Positions 14,301 through 22,088 of a stretch of DNA of 31,015 nt are shown piece by piece. The notes beneath the pieces were generated by a model. That model did not search any database. It saw only the letters and a program-made list of their open reading frames with translations, and was not told the DNA's origin. Position numbers and translations under genes: made by a program. Origin of the DNA: a virus. The stretch lies in the IMG/VR virus record IMGVR_UViG_3300045425_000105, positions 1 to 31,015 of that record; one strand, given 5' to 3'. Every line of letters begins with the position of its first letter. The stretch's first letter is position 1.

Positions 14301-14323
14301 GTGCAGAGTAATCTGTGTATAAT
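14294..14323 (+). promoter_or_regulatory. Sigma70-type promoter for the VRR-NUC/MazG pair
   Basis: TTGTTG (14294-14299), an 18-bp spacer and a perfect TATAAT (14318-14323) overlap the end of the helicase gene. They lie about 30 bases before the next start. The -10 region GTGTATAAT is the same as at 4257-4265. Confidence 0.55.
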
Positions 14324-14353
14324 ACTTTTTTGCAAGAAAAAGGAGGCAAATAG

Positions 14354-14758
14354 ATGATTTTCCCTGATTGGTTAACTGTTCATGGAGACAGATCCTTTCG
14401 TGGACTGTGCCCCAAGGAAACTGCTGAGCAAGTCACTTTCTTTGCGATGGTACGTAAGAGCCACCCACGATCACCTGTCCTGCATATTAGGAACGAAGGC
14501 ATCAGGACTGCTTACCAGATAAGCAAGGAGAAGTCAGAAGGATTGATCACTGGCGCTGCGGATATTATAGGTATTGGCAGCCCAACCTTGGTAATAGAGT
14601 TAAAAAGAAAAGACCATACCAAGAGCAAGTATGGTGATGGGCAGATTGACTTTTTATATTCGTGCCAAAATCTTGGCGCACGAGTTAGCGTATGCCTTGG
14701 ACACGAGGCCGCATACAATGAATTCTTAGATTGGAGTAAAAAAAATGGACTATATTAA
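14354..14758 (+). CDS. VRR-NUC domain nuclease (PD-(D/E)xK fold)
   Basis: The 134-residue product is a stand-alone VRR-NUC protein. LHIRNEG (43-49), TGAADIIGIG with Asp70, VIELKRKD with Glu82 and Lys84, and the later Gln97 in DGQIDFL make up the active site. GARVSVCLGHEAA (108-120) is the family's typical final strand and helix. Related phage proteins are thought to cut branched or flapped DNA, including Holliday junctions. The ATG has AGGAGG seven bases upstream and follows its own promoter. It overlaps the MazG-like gene by 14 bases. Confidence 0.85.
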   Translation: MIFPDWLTVHGDRSFRGLCPKETAEQVTFFAMVRKSHPRSPVLHIRNEGIRTAYQISKEKSEGLITGAADIIGIGSPTLVIELKRKDHTKSKYGDGQIDFLYSCQNLGARVSVCLGHEAAYNEFLDWSKKNGLY

Positions 14759-15347
14759 AGAAGCAAGAAGAACCAGATCCGACGACTATCACGGGGAAAG
14801 CGTATCTTTTCATGATTTCCACGACTGTTTGACATCAGCCATAAAATCCCTGCGAGAACTTGATCAAATTAAAAAAGCCTTGTTCTACGGGAAAAAAATA
14901 GAGCATGACAGGATAAATGGCGATTGCTCGCTGTTGCCTGCATGGGTTGCTGATAGCGACGAACGAGCTATCGACATAATGCACGGAATAATCGGCAAAG
15001 CTACGGAAGCGGGTGAATTGCTGGAAGCGCTCTATAAGTGCACCATTGAAGGCGAACCACTTGATGAAAGCAACACCATTGAAGAAGTTGGGGATGGCCT
15101 CTGGTATGATGCCCTGATACTTGGAGCGCTTGGAGCAAGTTTTGAAGATGCACAGCGTATTAATATCTCAAAACTGCGCAAGAGATACCCGGACAAGTTT
15201 ACCGCAGAAAGAGCAGAACATAGAGACATTGAAGCAGAAAGGCAGGAAATGGCCGCAGCCACAGGTTATAGTGATGACGCGGCAGACCTTGCAATAGATC
15301 GTAAGCAAGACCTGCCGTTTATCAACGGCCAGTCATTTTATGACTAG
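14745..15347 (+). CDS. MazG-like nucleoside triphosphate pyrophosphohydrolase
   Basis: Hydrolyses (d)NTPs to monophosphates. The 200-residue product has the MazG metal-binding motifs E88-A-G-E91 (KATEAGELLEAL) and E114-V-G-D117 (TIEEVGDGLWYDA), followed by NISKLRKRYPDKF, the family's usual end. A long N-terminal extension (1-75) and a C-terminal charged tail (153-200) are additional. GGAG sits eight bases before the ATG. It is the last gene of the rightward operon, and its TAG lies in a CTAG that also provides the stop of the convergent gene. Confidence 0.83.
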   Translation: MDYIKEARRTRSDDYHGESVSFHDFHDCLTSAIKSLRELDQIKKALFYGKKIEHDRINGDCSLLPAWVADSDERAIDIMHGIIGKATEAGELLEALYKCTIEGEPLDESNTIEEVGDGLWYDALILGALGASFEDAQRINISKLRKRYPDKFTAERAEHRDIEAERQEMAAATGYSDDAADLAIDRKQDLPFINGQSFYD

Positions 15348-15541
15348 GCTTGTGTGGTGTCCGCGTTGATGGCGTCAACGTCAGTGATTGCTGTCTGGAG
15401 TGCATTCAGGGCGTTTTCTACTTCTACGGGGACCACCTGAGCATCATCTGCATTTTGCTTTAGCGCGCTGACCTCGGCAAAAATTTTATTAACTGTTGCG
15501 GTCAGTGCATTTAGTGTTACGGCAATCTCATTAATATTCAT
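15344..15541 (-). CDS. Small coiled-coil protein at the end of the late operon
   Basis: The 65-residue product is helical with hydrophobic heptads (IAVTLNALTATVNKIFAEVS) and an acidic, Ala-rich C-terminus. No family is recognised. The ATG at 15541 has GAGGA seven bases upstream, while earlier in-frame starts lie in poorly coding sequence. It follows the DUF1353 gene after 83 bases and shares a palindromic CTAG stop with the convergent MazG-like gene. Confidence 0.55.
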   Translation of the reverse strand: MNINEIAVTLNALTATVNKIFAEVSALKQNADDAQVVPVEVENALNALQTAITDVDAINADTTQA

Positions 15542-15624
15542 TGTCATTTCCTCGATTTGGTGTTTGAGCCGGTTTATATCGCCCCGGCCCGGTAGCGCAT
15601 CGTCGCCTGTAGTAAGTAATAATT

Positions 15625-16074
15625 TCAATGATTCCGCTCCCAGTGGGATCCGCCAAATATGCGCAGAGCTGCCCACATAGCCCAAGATTTAAGCAACGCC
15701 TTAAAACTTGCCCTGACCGCCAAGAAAGATGATTTATCATCAAACGTTCCTGCCATGTCCTGATAAGCAGCACCGCGGAAAGACTCGTCAGCATCTGCCC
15801 TGGTGTATTGTTTTCCGCTAGGCAATCGCCCTTGTGGTGAATACAGATAGTCATGCAGCGTTGCTGGCTCCTGCGCCAAGTTAGCAAACAGAGAGTACAT
15901 CAAAGGTATCCTGCGCATACTCACAAAATTTGTGACAAAACCAACCGGCACAATAACCGTGCCGAGTGTGTCAGACTGGTAGACAAGCGGCGATTGCAAG
16001 ATCCATTTTACGCCCTCGCCGTCGTCGGACCCTCGTAGCATACTTGCGTTCAGTTCAGTTACAAAATATCCCAT
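15625..16074 (-). CDS. DUF1353 phage protein
   Basis: The 149-residue product matches DUF1353, common near phage lysis and tail genes. Family signatures are TVIVPVGFVTNFVSMRRIP (39-57), then ATLHDYLYS (71-79) and the RADADESFRGAAYQ helix (91-104). Its biochemical role is not established. The ATG follows the previous TAG directly, with GGAGGATAAATAG before it. It is within the lipoprotein/membrane-protein cluster that I suspect of acting in lysis. Confidence 0.8.
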   Translation of the reverse strand: MGYFVTELNASMLRGSDDGEGVKWILQSPLVYQSDTLGTVIVPVGFVTNFVSMRRIPLMYSLFANLAQEPATLHDYLYSPQGRLPSGKQYTRADADESFRGAAYQDMAGTFDDKSSFLAVRASFKALLKSWAMWAALRIFGGSHWERNH

Positions 16075-16380
16075 CTATTTATCCTCCCCACTGTACGCGG
16101 TCCAGCCAATTGCTGCCGCAAAGCTCAAAACCTCGACATTTGATGACTGATCGAGCACCGAAAATGCCGATGCCCCCACAGTGACCCCCAGAAGCCGTTT
16201 AACGCATTTATATGTTTTCTGTGGGTTTGACTTCAGCAGCCAATAATTAATCGATTGTACGCGATCCTGCTTGACGTAATTTTCGAGCGAGTAGTAAATC
16301 ATAACGCCAAAAGCAGTCAGAAAGAAGATCAGGCCCTTTTGCAATGGCGACAGGTATATCGCATTGATTGCATCGATCAC
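16075..16380 (-). CDS. Small membrane protein, holin candidate
   Basis: The 101-residue product has a clear transmembrane segment at about 15-32 (KGLIFFLTAFGVMIYYSL), a basic loop, and two weaker hydrophobic stretches at about 63-76 and 82-96. Size and topology are compatible with a holin. It lies between a lipoprotein and DUF1353, but no family match is certain. The likely start is a GTG at 16380, overlapping the lipoprotein stop as GTGA. Confidence 0.5.
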   Translation of the reverse strand: MIDAINAIYLSPLQKGLIFFLTAFGVMIYYSLENYVKQDRVQSINYWLLKSNPQKTYKCVKRLLGVTVGASAFSVLDQSSNVEVLSFAAAIGWTAYSGEDK

Positions 16381-16877
16381 AAAACCACCTTGAGGATCAT
16401 CGCGCTAAAAGTAAGCGCATCCATTAATGCCTGATGCCCTTTTTTGGCGGATATGAAAGCCTGTACCGACTCGTCCAGTTTTTCGGCTCGCGACTGATAA
16501 TCGTTTAGATTGGCTTTTTGCTCCGGTGAATACCTCCACCAATTAGCGGCGATTATCGCGGACAAAGTATCGTACTCAGCCTGCAACAGCCTGTAGTCTG
16601 CATCAAAGGATTGCATGCGACCGGCCAGACCGTCGAAGTCGCCTATTGACACACTCCACTTGGCGATAAAATCCTCATATCTTTTTTTGGCGGAATTGAC
16701 TTTGTTTTCCTCATCCGCCGTTAGAGCTATGGATTTGATGGATGCCTCCACCTCGCCGGATGATATTGCTTCGTGCGCTATCCCTGCGTTAGTAACTGCG
16801 TTCCCGTACTTCTCGATCGCCGCGCAGCCAGTCAACATTGCAAACAATACCATAAAAATAAAAAATAGATTACTCAT
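16377..16877 (-). CDS. Lipoprotein, possible unimolecular spanin
   Basis: The 166-residue product starts with a lipoprotein signal, hydrophobic FFIFMVLFAM and lipobox LTGC with Cys18. The middle is almost entirely helical and charged (KSIALTADEENKVNSAKKRY onward). The last 16 residues (ALMDALTFSAMILKVVL region) are hydrophobic, so an outer-membrane-anchored N-terminus and an inner-membrane C-terminus are possible, as in u-spanins. The C-terminal segment is short for a membrane helix, so this is a suggestion. It overlaps the preceding gene by eight bases, with GGAGGG as ribosome-binding site. Confidence 0.6.
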   Translation of the reverse strand: MSNLFFIFMVLFAMLTGCAAIEKYGNAVTNAGIAHEAISSGEVEASIKSIALTADEENKVNSAKKRYEDFIAKWSVSIGDFDGLAGRMQSFDADYRLLQAEYDTLSAIIAANWWRYSPEQKANLNDYQSRAEKLDESVQAFISAKKGHQALMDALTFSAMILKVVL

Positions 16878-17148
16878 ATTCCCTCCGAATTAGCCTGCCA
16901 TTTATATCTCGATCAAATTTGCAGCGCTTCATTTTAAACTCATCTTTTATCAGTCTTTCCAACTCGGCGCGGTCTGACAGTGTAAATTGGTGGCCTTCAG
17001 TTACACACAACCCAGTCAAAAATATCACGTCATCGTCTAAGAATCGCGCTGTCATTGTCCATTTGAACGGATCCCCATATTTCCCGCCTGGGGAATGCCC
17101 GCGCAGTATGCAGGATTTTTCAGGGTTCCAGTCAACACTAATGCTCAT
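16870..17148 (-). CDS. Unrecognised 92-residue protein
   Basis: The product mixes strands and a C-terminal basic helix (LERLIKDEFKMKRCKFDRDI) and ends RREYE. I see no motif, membrane segment or signal peptide. It lies between the sigma-factor gene, which it overlaps by 11 bases, and the lipoprotein gene, so it belongs to the late operon. Confidence 0.6.
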   Translation of the reverse strand: MSISVDWNPEKSCILRGHSPGGKYGDPFKWTMTARFLDDDVIFLTGLCVTEGHQFTLSDRAELERLIKDEFKMKRCKFDRDINGRLIRREYE

Positions 17149-17791
17149 ATAGGGCCTGCATTTTTTTTAGTGCACCAGTCTTTATTTGGCACACCCTCAT
17201 CTGTGTCACGCCAAGCTCCTCAGCGATATCCAATAACGACCGTCCTTCGATTGCGTACTCCTGGACAACATAACGCTCTCTTTCCGTCAATAATCCAAGT
17301 GCCGCCACGATGGTTTTGCATATCTCGGAATAGCTCGCATCCTCTTGGTACGGTTCATCGACCCATACATCAGAATCCTCATAATATAGAGGTTCTCCTG
17401 CTGCGGCATCGTACTTTATATCCCTGTACACTTTCTCGGTCACGCCCATCTTTTCAGCTATCTCCGATGCTAAAGGGTCTCTGCCAAGCTCATTCCTTAA
17501 ATCAAGCTCGGCCCTCGATGCTGCTTTCACCCTCGTGCGCTGGTGACGCGGCAAGATATCTTGGTCTCTCAACTGATCAATGATTGCGCCACGGATGCGC
17601 CGGGAGGAGTAAGTATTAAATGATCCTCCAAGCGAGCTATCGTATCTGGGTAATGCATCCATCAAGCCAAGCATCCCGGCTTGTATAATGTCGTCAAGTT
17701 CTATGTTATGCGGCAGCGTTGATCTGATATGCCTGGCAATCCTCACCACCAATGGAGCGTGTTCCAGGATCATATCATTTGTTATTATCAT
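17138..17791 (-). CDS. FliA/sigma28-type RNA polymerase sigma factor
   Basis: The 217-residue product has sigma region 2 (HAPLVVRIARHIRSTLPHNI, then ELDDIIQAGMLGLMDALPRY and SSRRIRGAIIDQLRDQD), a region 3 (RNELGRDPLASEIAEKMGVT) and region 4 with the helix-turn-helix LLDIAEELGVTQMRVCQIKTGALKKMQ. Region 1 is absent, as in group 3 sigma factors of the FliA/WhiG type. It probably redirects host polymerase to certain phage promoters. The start at 17791 fits the family N-terminus and has GGGA eight bases upstream; an in-frame ATG at 17809 is possible. It overlaps the upstream gene. Its place inside the late structural operon is unusual. Confidence 0.87.
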   Translation of the reverse strand: MIITNDMILEHAPLVVRIARHIRSTLPHNIELDDIIQAGMLGLMDALPRYDSSLGGSFNTYSSRRIRGAIIDQLRDQDILPRHQRTRVKAASRAELDLRNELGRDPLASEIAEKMGVTEKVYRDIKYDAAAGEPLYYEDSDVWVDEPYQEDASYSEICKTIVAALGLLTERERYVVQEYAIEGRSLLDIAEELGVTQMRVCQIKTGALKKMQALYEH

Positions 17792-18113
17792 CAAACATCC
17801 CGGTAACATAAGATATTATCCCGATAGCAATTCCTGTGATAGCAGTAGTTGCTATCCAGATACCTTTGCCTTTATACAGGCCCTCGTGGATCATATCTAT
17901 TTTATTTTCCATCTTCTCCATGCGTTCGAACACAGTCTGCCGCCTTATGATCTCGTCTCGAACTTCACGATTGAGCCGCTCAAGATCAGATAATCTACCG
18001 CACATATCATGCAACTTAACCATTATCTCGATAGATTCGCTGCGCGTAAGGGAGCAAGGCTCATCATCTCTATCGTAAGATCGCCTCTCAATGATCGCTC
18101 CCCTACTATCCAT
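17775..18113 (-). CDS. Coiled-coil protein with C-terminal membrane anchor
   Basis: The 112-residue product has a charged N-terminus, a coiled coil at about 25-80 (IMVKLHDMCGRLSDLERLNR, then MEKMENKIDMIHEGL) and one transmembrane helix at about 87-106 (IATTAITGIAIGIISYVTGM). This plan resembles XhlA-like or holin-accessory proteins but is not specific. The ATG at 18113 follows the preceding TGA within three bases, suggesting re-initiation. A GTG at 18119 is an alternative start. Confidence 0.6.
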   Translation of the reverse strand: MDSRGAIIERRSYDRDDEPCSLTRSESIEIMVKLHDMCGRLSDLERLNREVRDEIIRRQTVFERMEKMENKIDMIHEGLYKGKGIWIATTAITGIAIGIISYVTGMFDDNNK

Positions 18114-18115
18114 TA

Positions 18116-18580
18116 TCACGCTATATCTATAATTGCCCCGACTCCATCAACAGAGTCAAATCTGATTTCCAGCGGATCCACTGCCAGATTGCGCACCGTT
18201 AAAAGATCAATGAAAGCAATGCATCTCTTGGTGGCTGCCGATGAGTTATAGATGATCGCATAGCGAGCATCAGTTGGATTTGCCCCATTGGCGGCGATCA
18301 GTACCTTAGCAGCACGCCAAGGGACAGTTGCGCCGGACATGACAAAATCAACTGATCCCAATGTAACTCCACCAGCCGTGTAGTTTCCGCCTGGCGTACA
18401 CTGATTAGTTGCGTAGTTGACTGTCCCTGTGCCACCAAAATGCGGTAACGCGGCTCCGATAGTTGGAGCAACTGCAGACGTAACCAGGGCAAGCTTGATT
18501 ACATCCGTATCCAGGTCGTGTATCTTGTTGCCAAGATCGGCCCGGAACTGATTAAAAACCGAAACGTTTACTGTTGCCAT
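18116..18580 (-). CDS. Phage structural protein
   Basis: The 154-residue product begins MATVNVSVFNQFRADLGNKI and continues with DLDTDVIKLALVTSAVAP, a pattern I recognise from phage virion proteins encoded near fiber genes. The Gly-rich, strand-rich middle and polar repeats support a beta fold. AGGAGG precedes the ATG. The exact role (decoration, fiber-associated or adaptor) is not clear. Confidence 0.6.
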   Translation of the reverse strand: MATVNVSVFNQFRADLGNKIHDLDTDVIKLALVTSAVAPTIGAALPHFGGTGTVNYATNQCTPGGNYTAGGVTLGSVDFVMSGATVPWRAAKVLIAANGANPTDARYAIIYNSSAATKRCIAFIDLLTVRNLAVDPLEIRFDSVDGVGAIIDIA

Positions 18581-18595
18581 TTTACAGCCTCCTGA

Positions 18596-18922
18596 TTATA
18601 TAACTTTGATCTTAAATGCAAATGCTGGCGATCTGCTAAGACCGCCGTATGAAAAACTTGTGGTTACATATATGTTTACCGTATAAGTCATGCCAACTTC
18701 TCCGCCCGATATCCATGCAAGCACTGATCTGCCGCTATTGACGATATCAACCCCTACCAAATTAATTCCAGTATCTGCGTCTCCGCTAGCCGACACCACC
18801 ACTTCACCGTCAGACAAGTAGTTCTCAAAGCCAAGCCCGTGTTCCTTGGCGGCCAGTTCCACCATATAGTCAACTGCCCCAGGTGTCAGCCTATGCAAAA
18901 AAGTCTTAGCGCATTGTGTCAA
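18596..18922 (-). CDS. Fiber-tail adaptor-like protein
   Basis: The product has about 108 residues. Its last 65 (VVVSASGDADTGINLVGVDI, SGRSVLAWISGGEVGMTYTV, then the NIYVTTSFSYGG region) follow the pattern of small Ig-like phage fiber-tail adaptor proteins, in which a WLSGG(T)-type turn and a final KIKV strand are conserved. The likely start is a TTG at 18922 with GGGG five bases upstream, overlapping the previous gene; an ATG at 18865 is the alternative. It belongs to the tail-fiber gene string. Confidence 0.55.
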   Translation of the reverse strand: MTQCAKTFLHRLTPGAVDYMVELAAKEHGLGFENYLSDGEVVVSASGDADTGINLVGVDIVNSGRSVLAWISGGEVGMTYTVNIYVTTSFSYGGLSRSPAFAFKIKVI

Positions 18923-19511
18923 TATAGCCCCGTCCCTTTATAATCAGCACCCTGCTTCTATGCGGAATTATGATCATCGTATCATTGATGCTGGCATCAA
19001 CACCAAGCACACTTAATGCTGCCGCTATTGCATCGGTAGGTTCTGCTCCCTCCATCAGCTCAGCTGGTAGCCCTGCAATATTAACCGACCCAGATATAGC
19101 ATCGAGTATAGCGTACTGCACAAACTCTGCATTATTGCCTCGTATAATAACATTATCTGGCAATGCCTGCATCATAACGGCGATTGCTTCTGCGGTTTTT
19201 TCGGTGATTGTTATCTGCGCGGTAGTTGCATTAAATACCTCAGCCACGCCATCAACTAGCGTTGCTAGTTTACCGGAAACATATACAATATCCTTAGTAG
19301 CGCTCGATGCTTGAAGTATTGATATCGCAGGTTTTGGCTGTATGGAAATGACGCCTTTGATGGCATCATAAGCTCCGGATGATAACAGCGTACCAGTAGT
19401 GCCCGAAACAGTGACTACGCCCTTGGTCGCATCCAGGCTAATAACTTCTGCCGGATTGAACTTGTAAGCCGCCGCGCTGCCTCCTACCCCTAGCCTGGTT
19501 AGCGAGGCCAT
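18906..19511 (-). CDS. Putative structural protein of the fiber region
   Basis: The 201-residue product contains repeated strand-rich segments with a shared pattern (KGVVTVSGTTGTLLSSGAYD, KDIVYVSGKLATLVDG, GSVNIAGLPAELMEG), that is, weakly repeated VxVSGxxxxL units of about 35-40 residues. That suggests a beta-solenoid or fiber shaft. No family is recognised. The start is six bases after the previous stop, without a clear ribosome-binding site, so it is probably coupled. Confidence 0.6.
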   Translation of the reverse strand: MASLTRLGVGGSAAAYKFNPAEVISLDATKGVVTVSGTTGTLLSSGAYDAIKGVISIQPKPAISILQASSATKDIVYVSGKLATLVDGVAEVFNATTAQITITEKTAEAIAVMMQALPDNVIIRGNNAEFVQYAILDAISGSVNIAGLPAELMEGAEPTDAIAAALSVLGVDASINDTMIIIPHRSRVLIIKGRGYIDTMR

Positions 19512-19515
19512 AATA

Positions 19516-20166
19516 TTAGAGCATTACCGCAACAGCGGTAGCCCCTATTGCCGCGACAGATGCGCTTATCGTAGCCGTCTTGGTAGCGCCGTTATAGGAT
19601 AAGATGGAACACGCCTGATCCTTTACGTTGGCGGGCCCTGAGAATATGAGAACCCTATTTTTATAAATGTCCGTTGTGCTGGACGCAGCGGATCCGTCCA
19701 CAGTATTAATCACCGCTGTAGTGGTGGTGCCGCCCGCCGAGAAAGTAACCGGAACCGCCCTGAGTGCGTTTTCCCGTAGATAGGTGGCAGCGCTTAGGTT
19801 GCTATCTATTTGTAAGATATTTACTCCGAGCGACCCAATCCCATCCACGAGCGCATCGTATACTGCAGCAGTCAGGACGGTGAACTCCCTACGGACGGGT
19901 AGCGCCCCTGCAACTGACACGTTTATTTCTAGTAATCCTGTTGTGTTAGTGTCTGTTGCATCGAGGACAGCGTAGTACCGCCCTGCTGTTATGTGAGTCG
20001 CCCCGCCTGAGTTTTTGTTTGCTTCTGCCGTCGCTCCCGCTTTGAACAACTTTATGTCCGTGTTGGCGATGGTTAACGCTGTTTCGGGCGTTACGCCGTC
20101 TGTGCTGTCAAGGAACGTGCCTAGTAATATTTCCTGACTAGCTGTTGATTTTCTAAGGAACATCAT
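19516..20166 (-). CDS. Tail fiber-associated protein
   Basis: The 216-residue product begins MMFLRKSTASQEILLGTFLD and contains NKNSGGATHITAGRYYAVLD, then GLLEINVSVAGALPVRREFT. This stretch is shared by many phage tail-fiber-region proteins of unknown exact role. The C-terminal half is beta-rich with Ala/Thr repeats. An AAGGAT precedes the start by about a dozen bases. It is a likely virion component by context. Confidence 0.62.
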   Translation of the reverse strand: MMFLRKSTASQEILLGTFLDSTDGVTPETALTIANTDIKLFKAGATAEANKNSGGATHITAGRYYAVLDATDTNTTGLLEINVSVAGALPVRREFTVLTAAVYDALVDGIGSLGVNILQIDSNLSAATYLRENALRAVPVTFSAGGTTTTAVINTVDGSAASSTTDIYKNRVLIFSGPANVKDQACSILSYNGATKTATISASVAAIGATAVAVML

Positions 20167-20169
20167 AAT

Positions 20170-20787
20170 TCAAGCCCATCCTTGATTCATGTAATAATTT
20201 CTCAAAAACGCAGGACTCAACCCTGACGTTGGTATAGATTCGACTGAAAAATGCGCGATGTATGCATAGCTTTGACCTGATATAGGCTGTCCGGCGTTAT
20301 ATACCCTCAGCGTGCTGCTGGTAAAGGTTAAGTCCACCGATTGGTTTAACGACGGCCAATTTGCGGCAGTGAGCTCGACATTAGATGCATCAATATAGCT
20401 CCCGGCCGCACTTAAACCCTGTGGTGGGATAATCTCAGACAATAAGCTACTATTATCAAATATCCTTATATTGGCTCCGCGAATCGAATCGTACCGCCCT
20501 GCCGCACAGCGTATGCGATACGTGCCGGCTGCAGGTAAATTTACCCGGTAAATCCCCGGTGCACCAGCGATACCGTTGCCACGGGACCCGGCTAGGCGTA
20601 CATCAACAGATGGCGATGACGAAATATTAAATTTAAAGGGGTCGTAACCGACCTGCTCCCACCCCACAGTATTGCCCTGTGCTGTTACCGTTGGGTAAGT
20701 GACAGACAACGTAGCCTCGACATGAGCATCCACGCTGTCATCCGAACGGAAGCCAGTAGTTGCGCGAAAGTTAATCTCTTGTTTCAA
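20170..20787 (-). CDS. Putative structural protein, beta-sandwich type
   Basis: The 205-residue product has PAAGTYRIRCAAGRYDS and SVDLTFTSSTLRVYNAG, which look like a jelly-roll or carbohydrate-binding-like fold. No family is assigned. The likely start is a TTG at 20787 with GGGA seven bases upstream, overlapping nothing. It is part of the fiber gene string, so a receptor-binding or adaptor role is possible. Confidence 0.55.
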   Translation of the reverse strand: MKQEINFRATTGFRSDDSVDAHVEATLSVTYPTVTAQGNTVGWEQVGYDPFKFNISSSPSVDVRLAGSRGNGIAGAPGIYRVNLPAAGTYRIRCAAGRYDSIRGANIRIFDNSSLLSEIIPPQGLSAAGSYIDASNVELTAANWPSLNQSVDLTFTSSTLRVYNAGQPISGQSYAYIAHFSVESIPTSGLSPAFLRNYYMNQGWA

Positions 20788-20790
20788 CGA

Positions 20791-21207
20791 CTAATCCCAA
20801 ACGCTAGGTGAGGGGTTAACATTGTCGATCAGGTAGTCGCACGCGGTAATTATTTCTTCGTATGTTGTGCGTGGCATGGCTGCGAACACGTCAATATGGT
20901 CAGCAACAGCTTGCCCTACTGCACTAACTGTTTGCAAAGTAAGCTTCATCGCGTCACCAACTACGGCCATACCCGGGTCTGACGGCATTACCACGTCGCG
21001 GAAGTACCTTAGTTTTGCACGAACACCCTCATAGGCGTTGATTGTGTTGGTAATTTTCTCTTGCAAGTCCGATAACTCCATCTGGTCTTGCGCCCATTTC
21101 TTATGAGTTAAGGCATTGTTATGCACACTGCTTTGAAGATTGATTACACCAATCTCCACTTGCTCAACCATGCGCTTGCGGTGCATGTCTGTAATTTGAA
21201 TGGTCAT
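20791..21207 (-). CDS. Helical protein of the tail-fiber region
   Basis: The 138-residue product is mostly helical (MHRKRMVEQVEIGVINLQSS, ITNTINAYEGVRAKLRYFRD), with an Asp-rich end. I do not recognise it. The ATG at 21207 overlaps the stop of a 27-codon reading frame by one base (TAATG). A longer in-frame reading from 21276 runs through that small frame and is less likely. Confidence 0.55.
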   Translation of the reverse strand: MTIQITDMHRKRMVEQVEIGVINLQSSVHNNALTHKKWAQDQMELSDLQEKITNTINAYEGVRAKLRYFRDVVMPSDPGMAVVGDAMKLTLQTVSAVGQAVADHIDVFAAMPRTTYEEIITACDYLIDNVNPSPSVWD

Positions 21208-21290
21208 TATTGAAGTACCCAAGAGTTGAAAAGATCGGATGACGTTATGTCGGAACCGAGATTTGCTTCTGCCCAAGATATGTTTTTCAT
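21207..21290 (-). CDS. 27-residue peptide, possible
   Basis: The short frame MKNISWAEANLGSDITSSDL, ending FNSWVLQ, fills the gap between two late genes. Its stop overlaps the next start (TAATG), which is what a coupled gene would show. No ribosome-binding site is visible, so it is tentative. Confidence 0.3.
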   Translation of the reverse strand: MKNISWAEANLGSDITSSDLFNSWVLQ

Positions 21291-21296
21291 TTGTAT

Positions 21297-21896
21297 TTAT
21301 GTGCGTTTTGTAAAGTTGCGCAAGCTATATATGCGCGCGTCGGCGATTCCTGTAACATTAGTATCCACGTATACCCGCGCTAATGGCATCATCCCAAATA
21401 GCATAGCTGGGTCGTGGGCGCCGGGAAAAGATGCGGTCAGACCACCGCCACCAAAATTTGTTTTAGCTGCTGCGGATGCTACGCCGGTAGTAATGCCCAC
21501 GCTAGATCCGTCCGCTGTCGCCGCTATGTATACAATATCGTACCGCCCGAATCCTGCTGTTGCTGGGGCACCGGCTAATAGCAGGCTGGTGTCTGTACTT
21601 GCCGACTTATTGATATTTGGCGCGTACACTAAGCGGCCATAAACAAATGCAAGATTAGGGTATTGCTCCGGGCGTATCGGTGTTGCTTGTACGTCAGGGT
21701 TTACGTGGTCGGCGGATCCATCCAAAGCCAGATACATATCTGCGGATGATACACCTTGCGTAACCTTAAACCCATACTCCACGTAGTCGCCGTCACGCAC
21801 ATATCCGGGGGCCCCATCGATGGACCCAGATATAACAGCCCTTAGCGCCTGTACCTGCTGCCTTAGAGCTTGTATCTGTTGTGGGATTGTTGACAT
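21297..21896 (-). CDS. Putative tail structural protein
   Basis: The 199-residue product has an N-terminal helix (IQALRQQVQALRAVI) and a beta-rich body with FGRYDIVYIAATADGSSVGI and MLFGMMPLARVYVDTN. The phrasing is common in phage fiber-region proteins that present a baseplate-like beta domain. The family is not named. The start is three bases past the previous stop, with no clear ribosome-binding site. Confidence 0.6.
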   Translation of the reverse strand: MSTIPQQIQALRQQVQALRAVISGSIDGAPGYVRDGDYVEYGFKVTQGVSSADMYLALDGSADHVNPDVQATPIRPEQYPNLAFVYGRLVYAPNINKSASTDTSLLLAGAPATAGFGRYDIVYIAATADGSSVGITTGVASAAAKTNFGGGGLTASFPGAHDPAMLFGMMPLARVYVDTNVTGIADARIYSLRNFTKRT

Positions 21897-21899
21897 TGA

Positions 21900-22088
21900 T
21901 TAGATTGATTGTTGTTTTGGTGGGGTGCAAGGATCGTCTATCTCTGAGCAATCTGACGTCCCGTCCTCATCCGCAGCAACCATCCTGCCCATGGTCACTG
22001 CAAAGCCCTGCAAAAGCTCCAGCGTTATTTTGCTTCCCATGTTATTTGCTATCATGGATACAATATCTTGTCTTTCCTGCGGTTTCAT
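21900..22088 (-). CDS. Small helical protein of the fiber region
   Basis: The 62-residue product is helical (RQDIVSMIANNMGSKITLEL) with an acidic C-terminus (EDGTSDCSEIDDP). The ATG has AGGAG seven bases upstream and overlaps the previous stop (ATGA). Function is unknown. Confidence 0.55.
   Translation of the reverse strand: MKPQERQDIVSMIANNMGSKITLELLQGFAVTMGRMVAADEDGTSDCSEIDDPCTPPKQQSI

Noticed and set aside
15531-15887. 118-codon minus-strand frame overlapping DUF1353 and the coiled-coil gene
   Set aside because: It is out of frame with the clear DUF1353 protein and shows no family resemblance.
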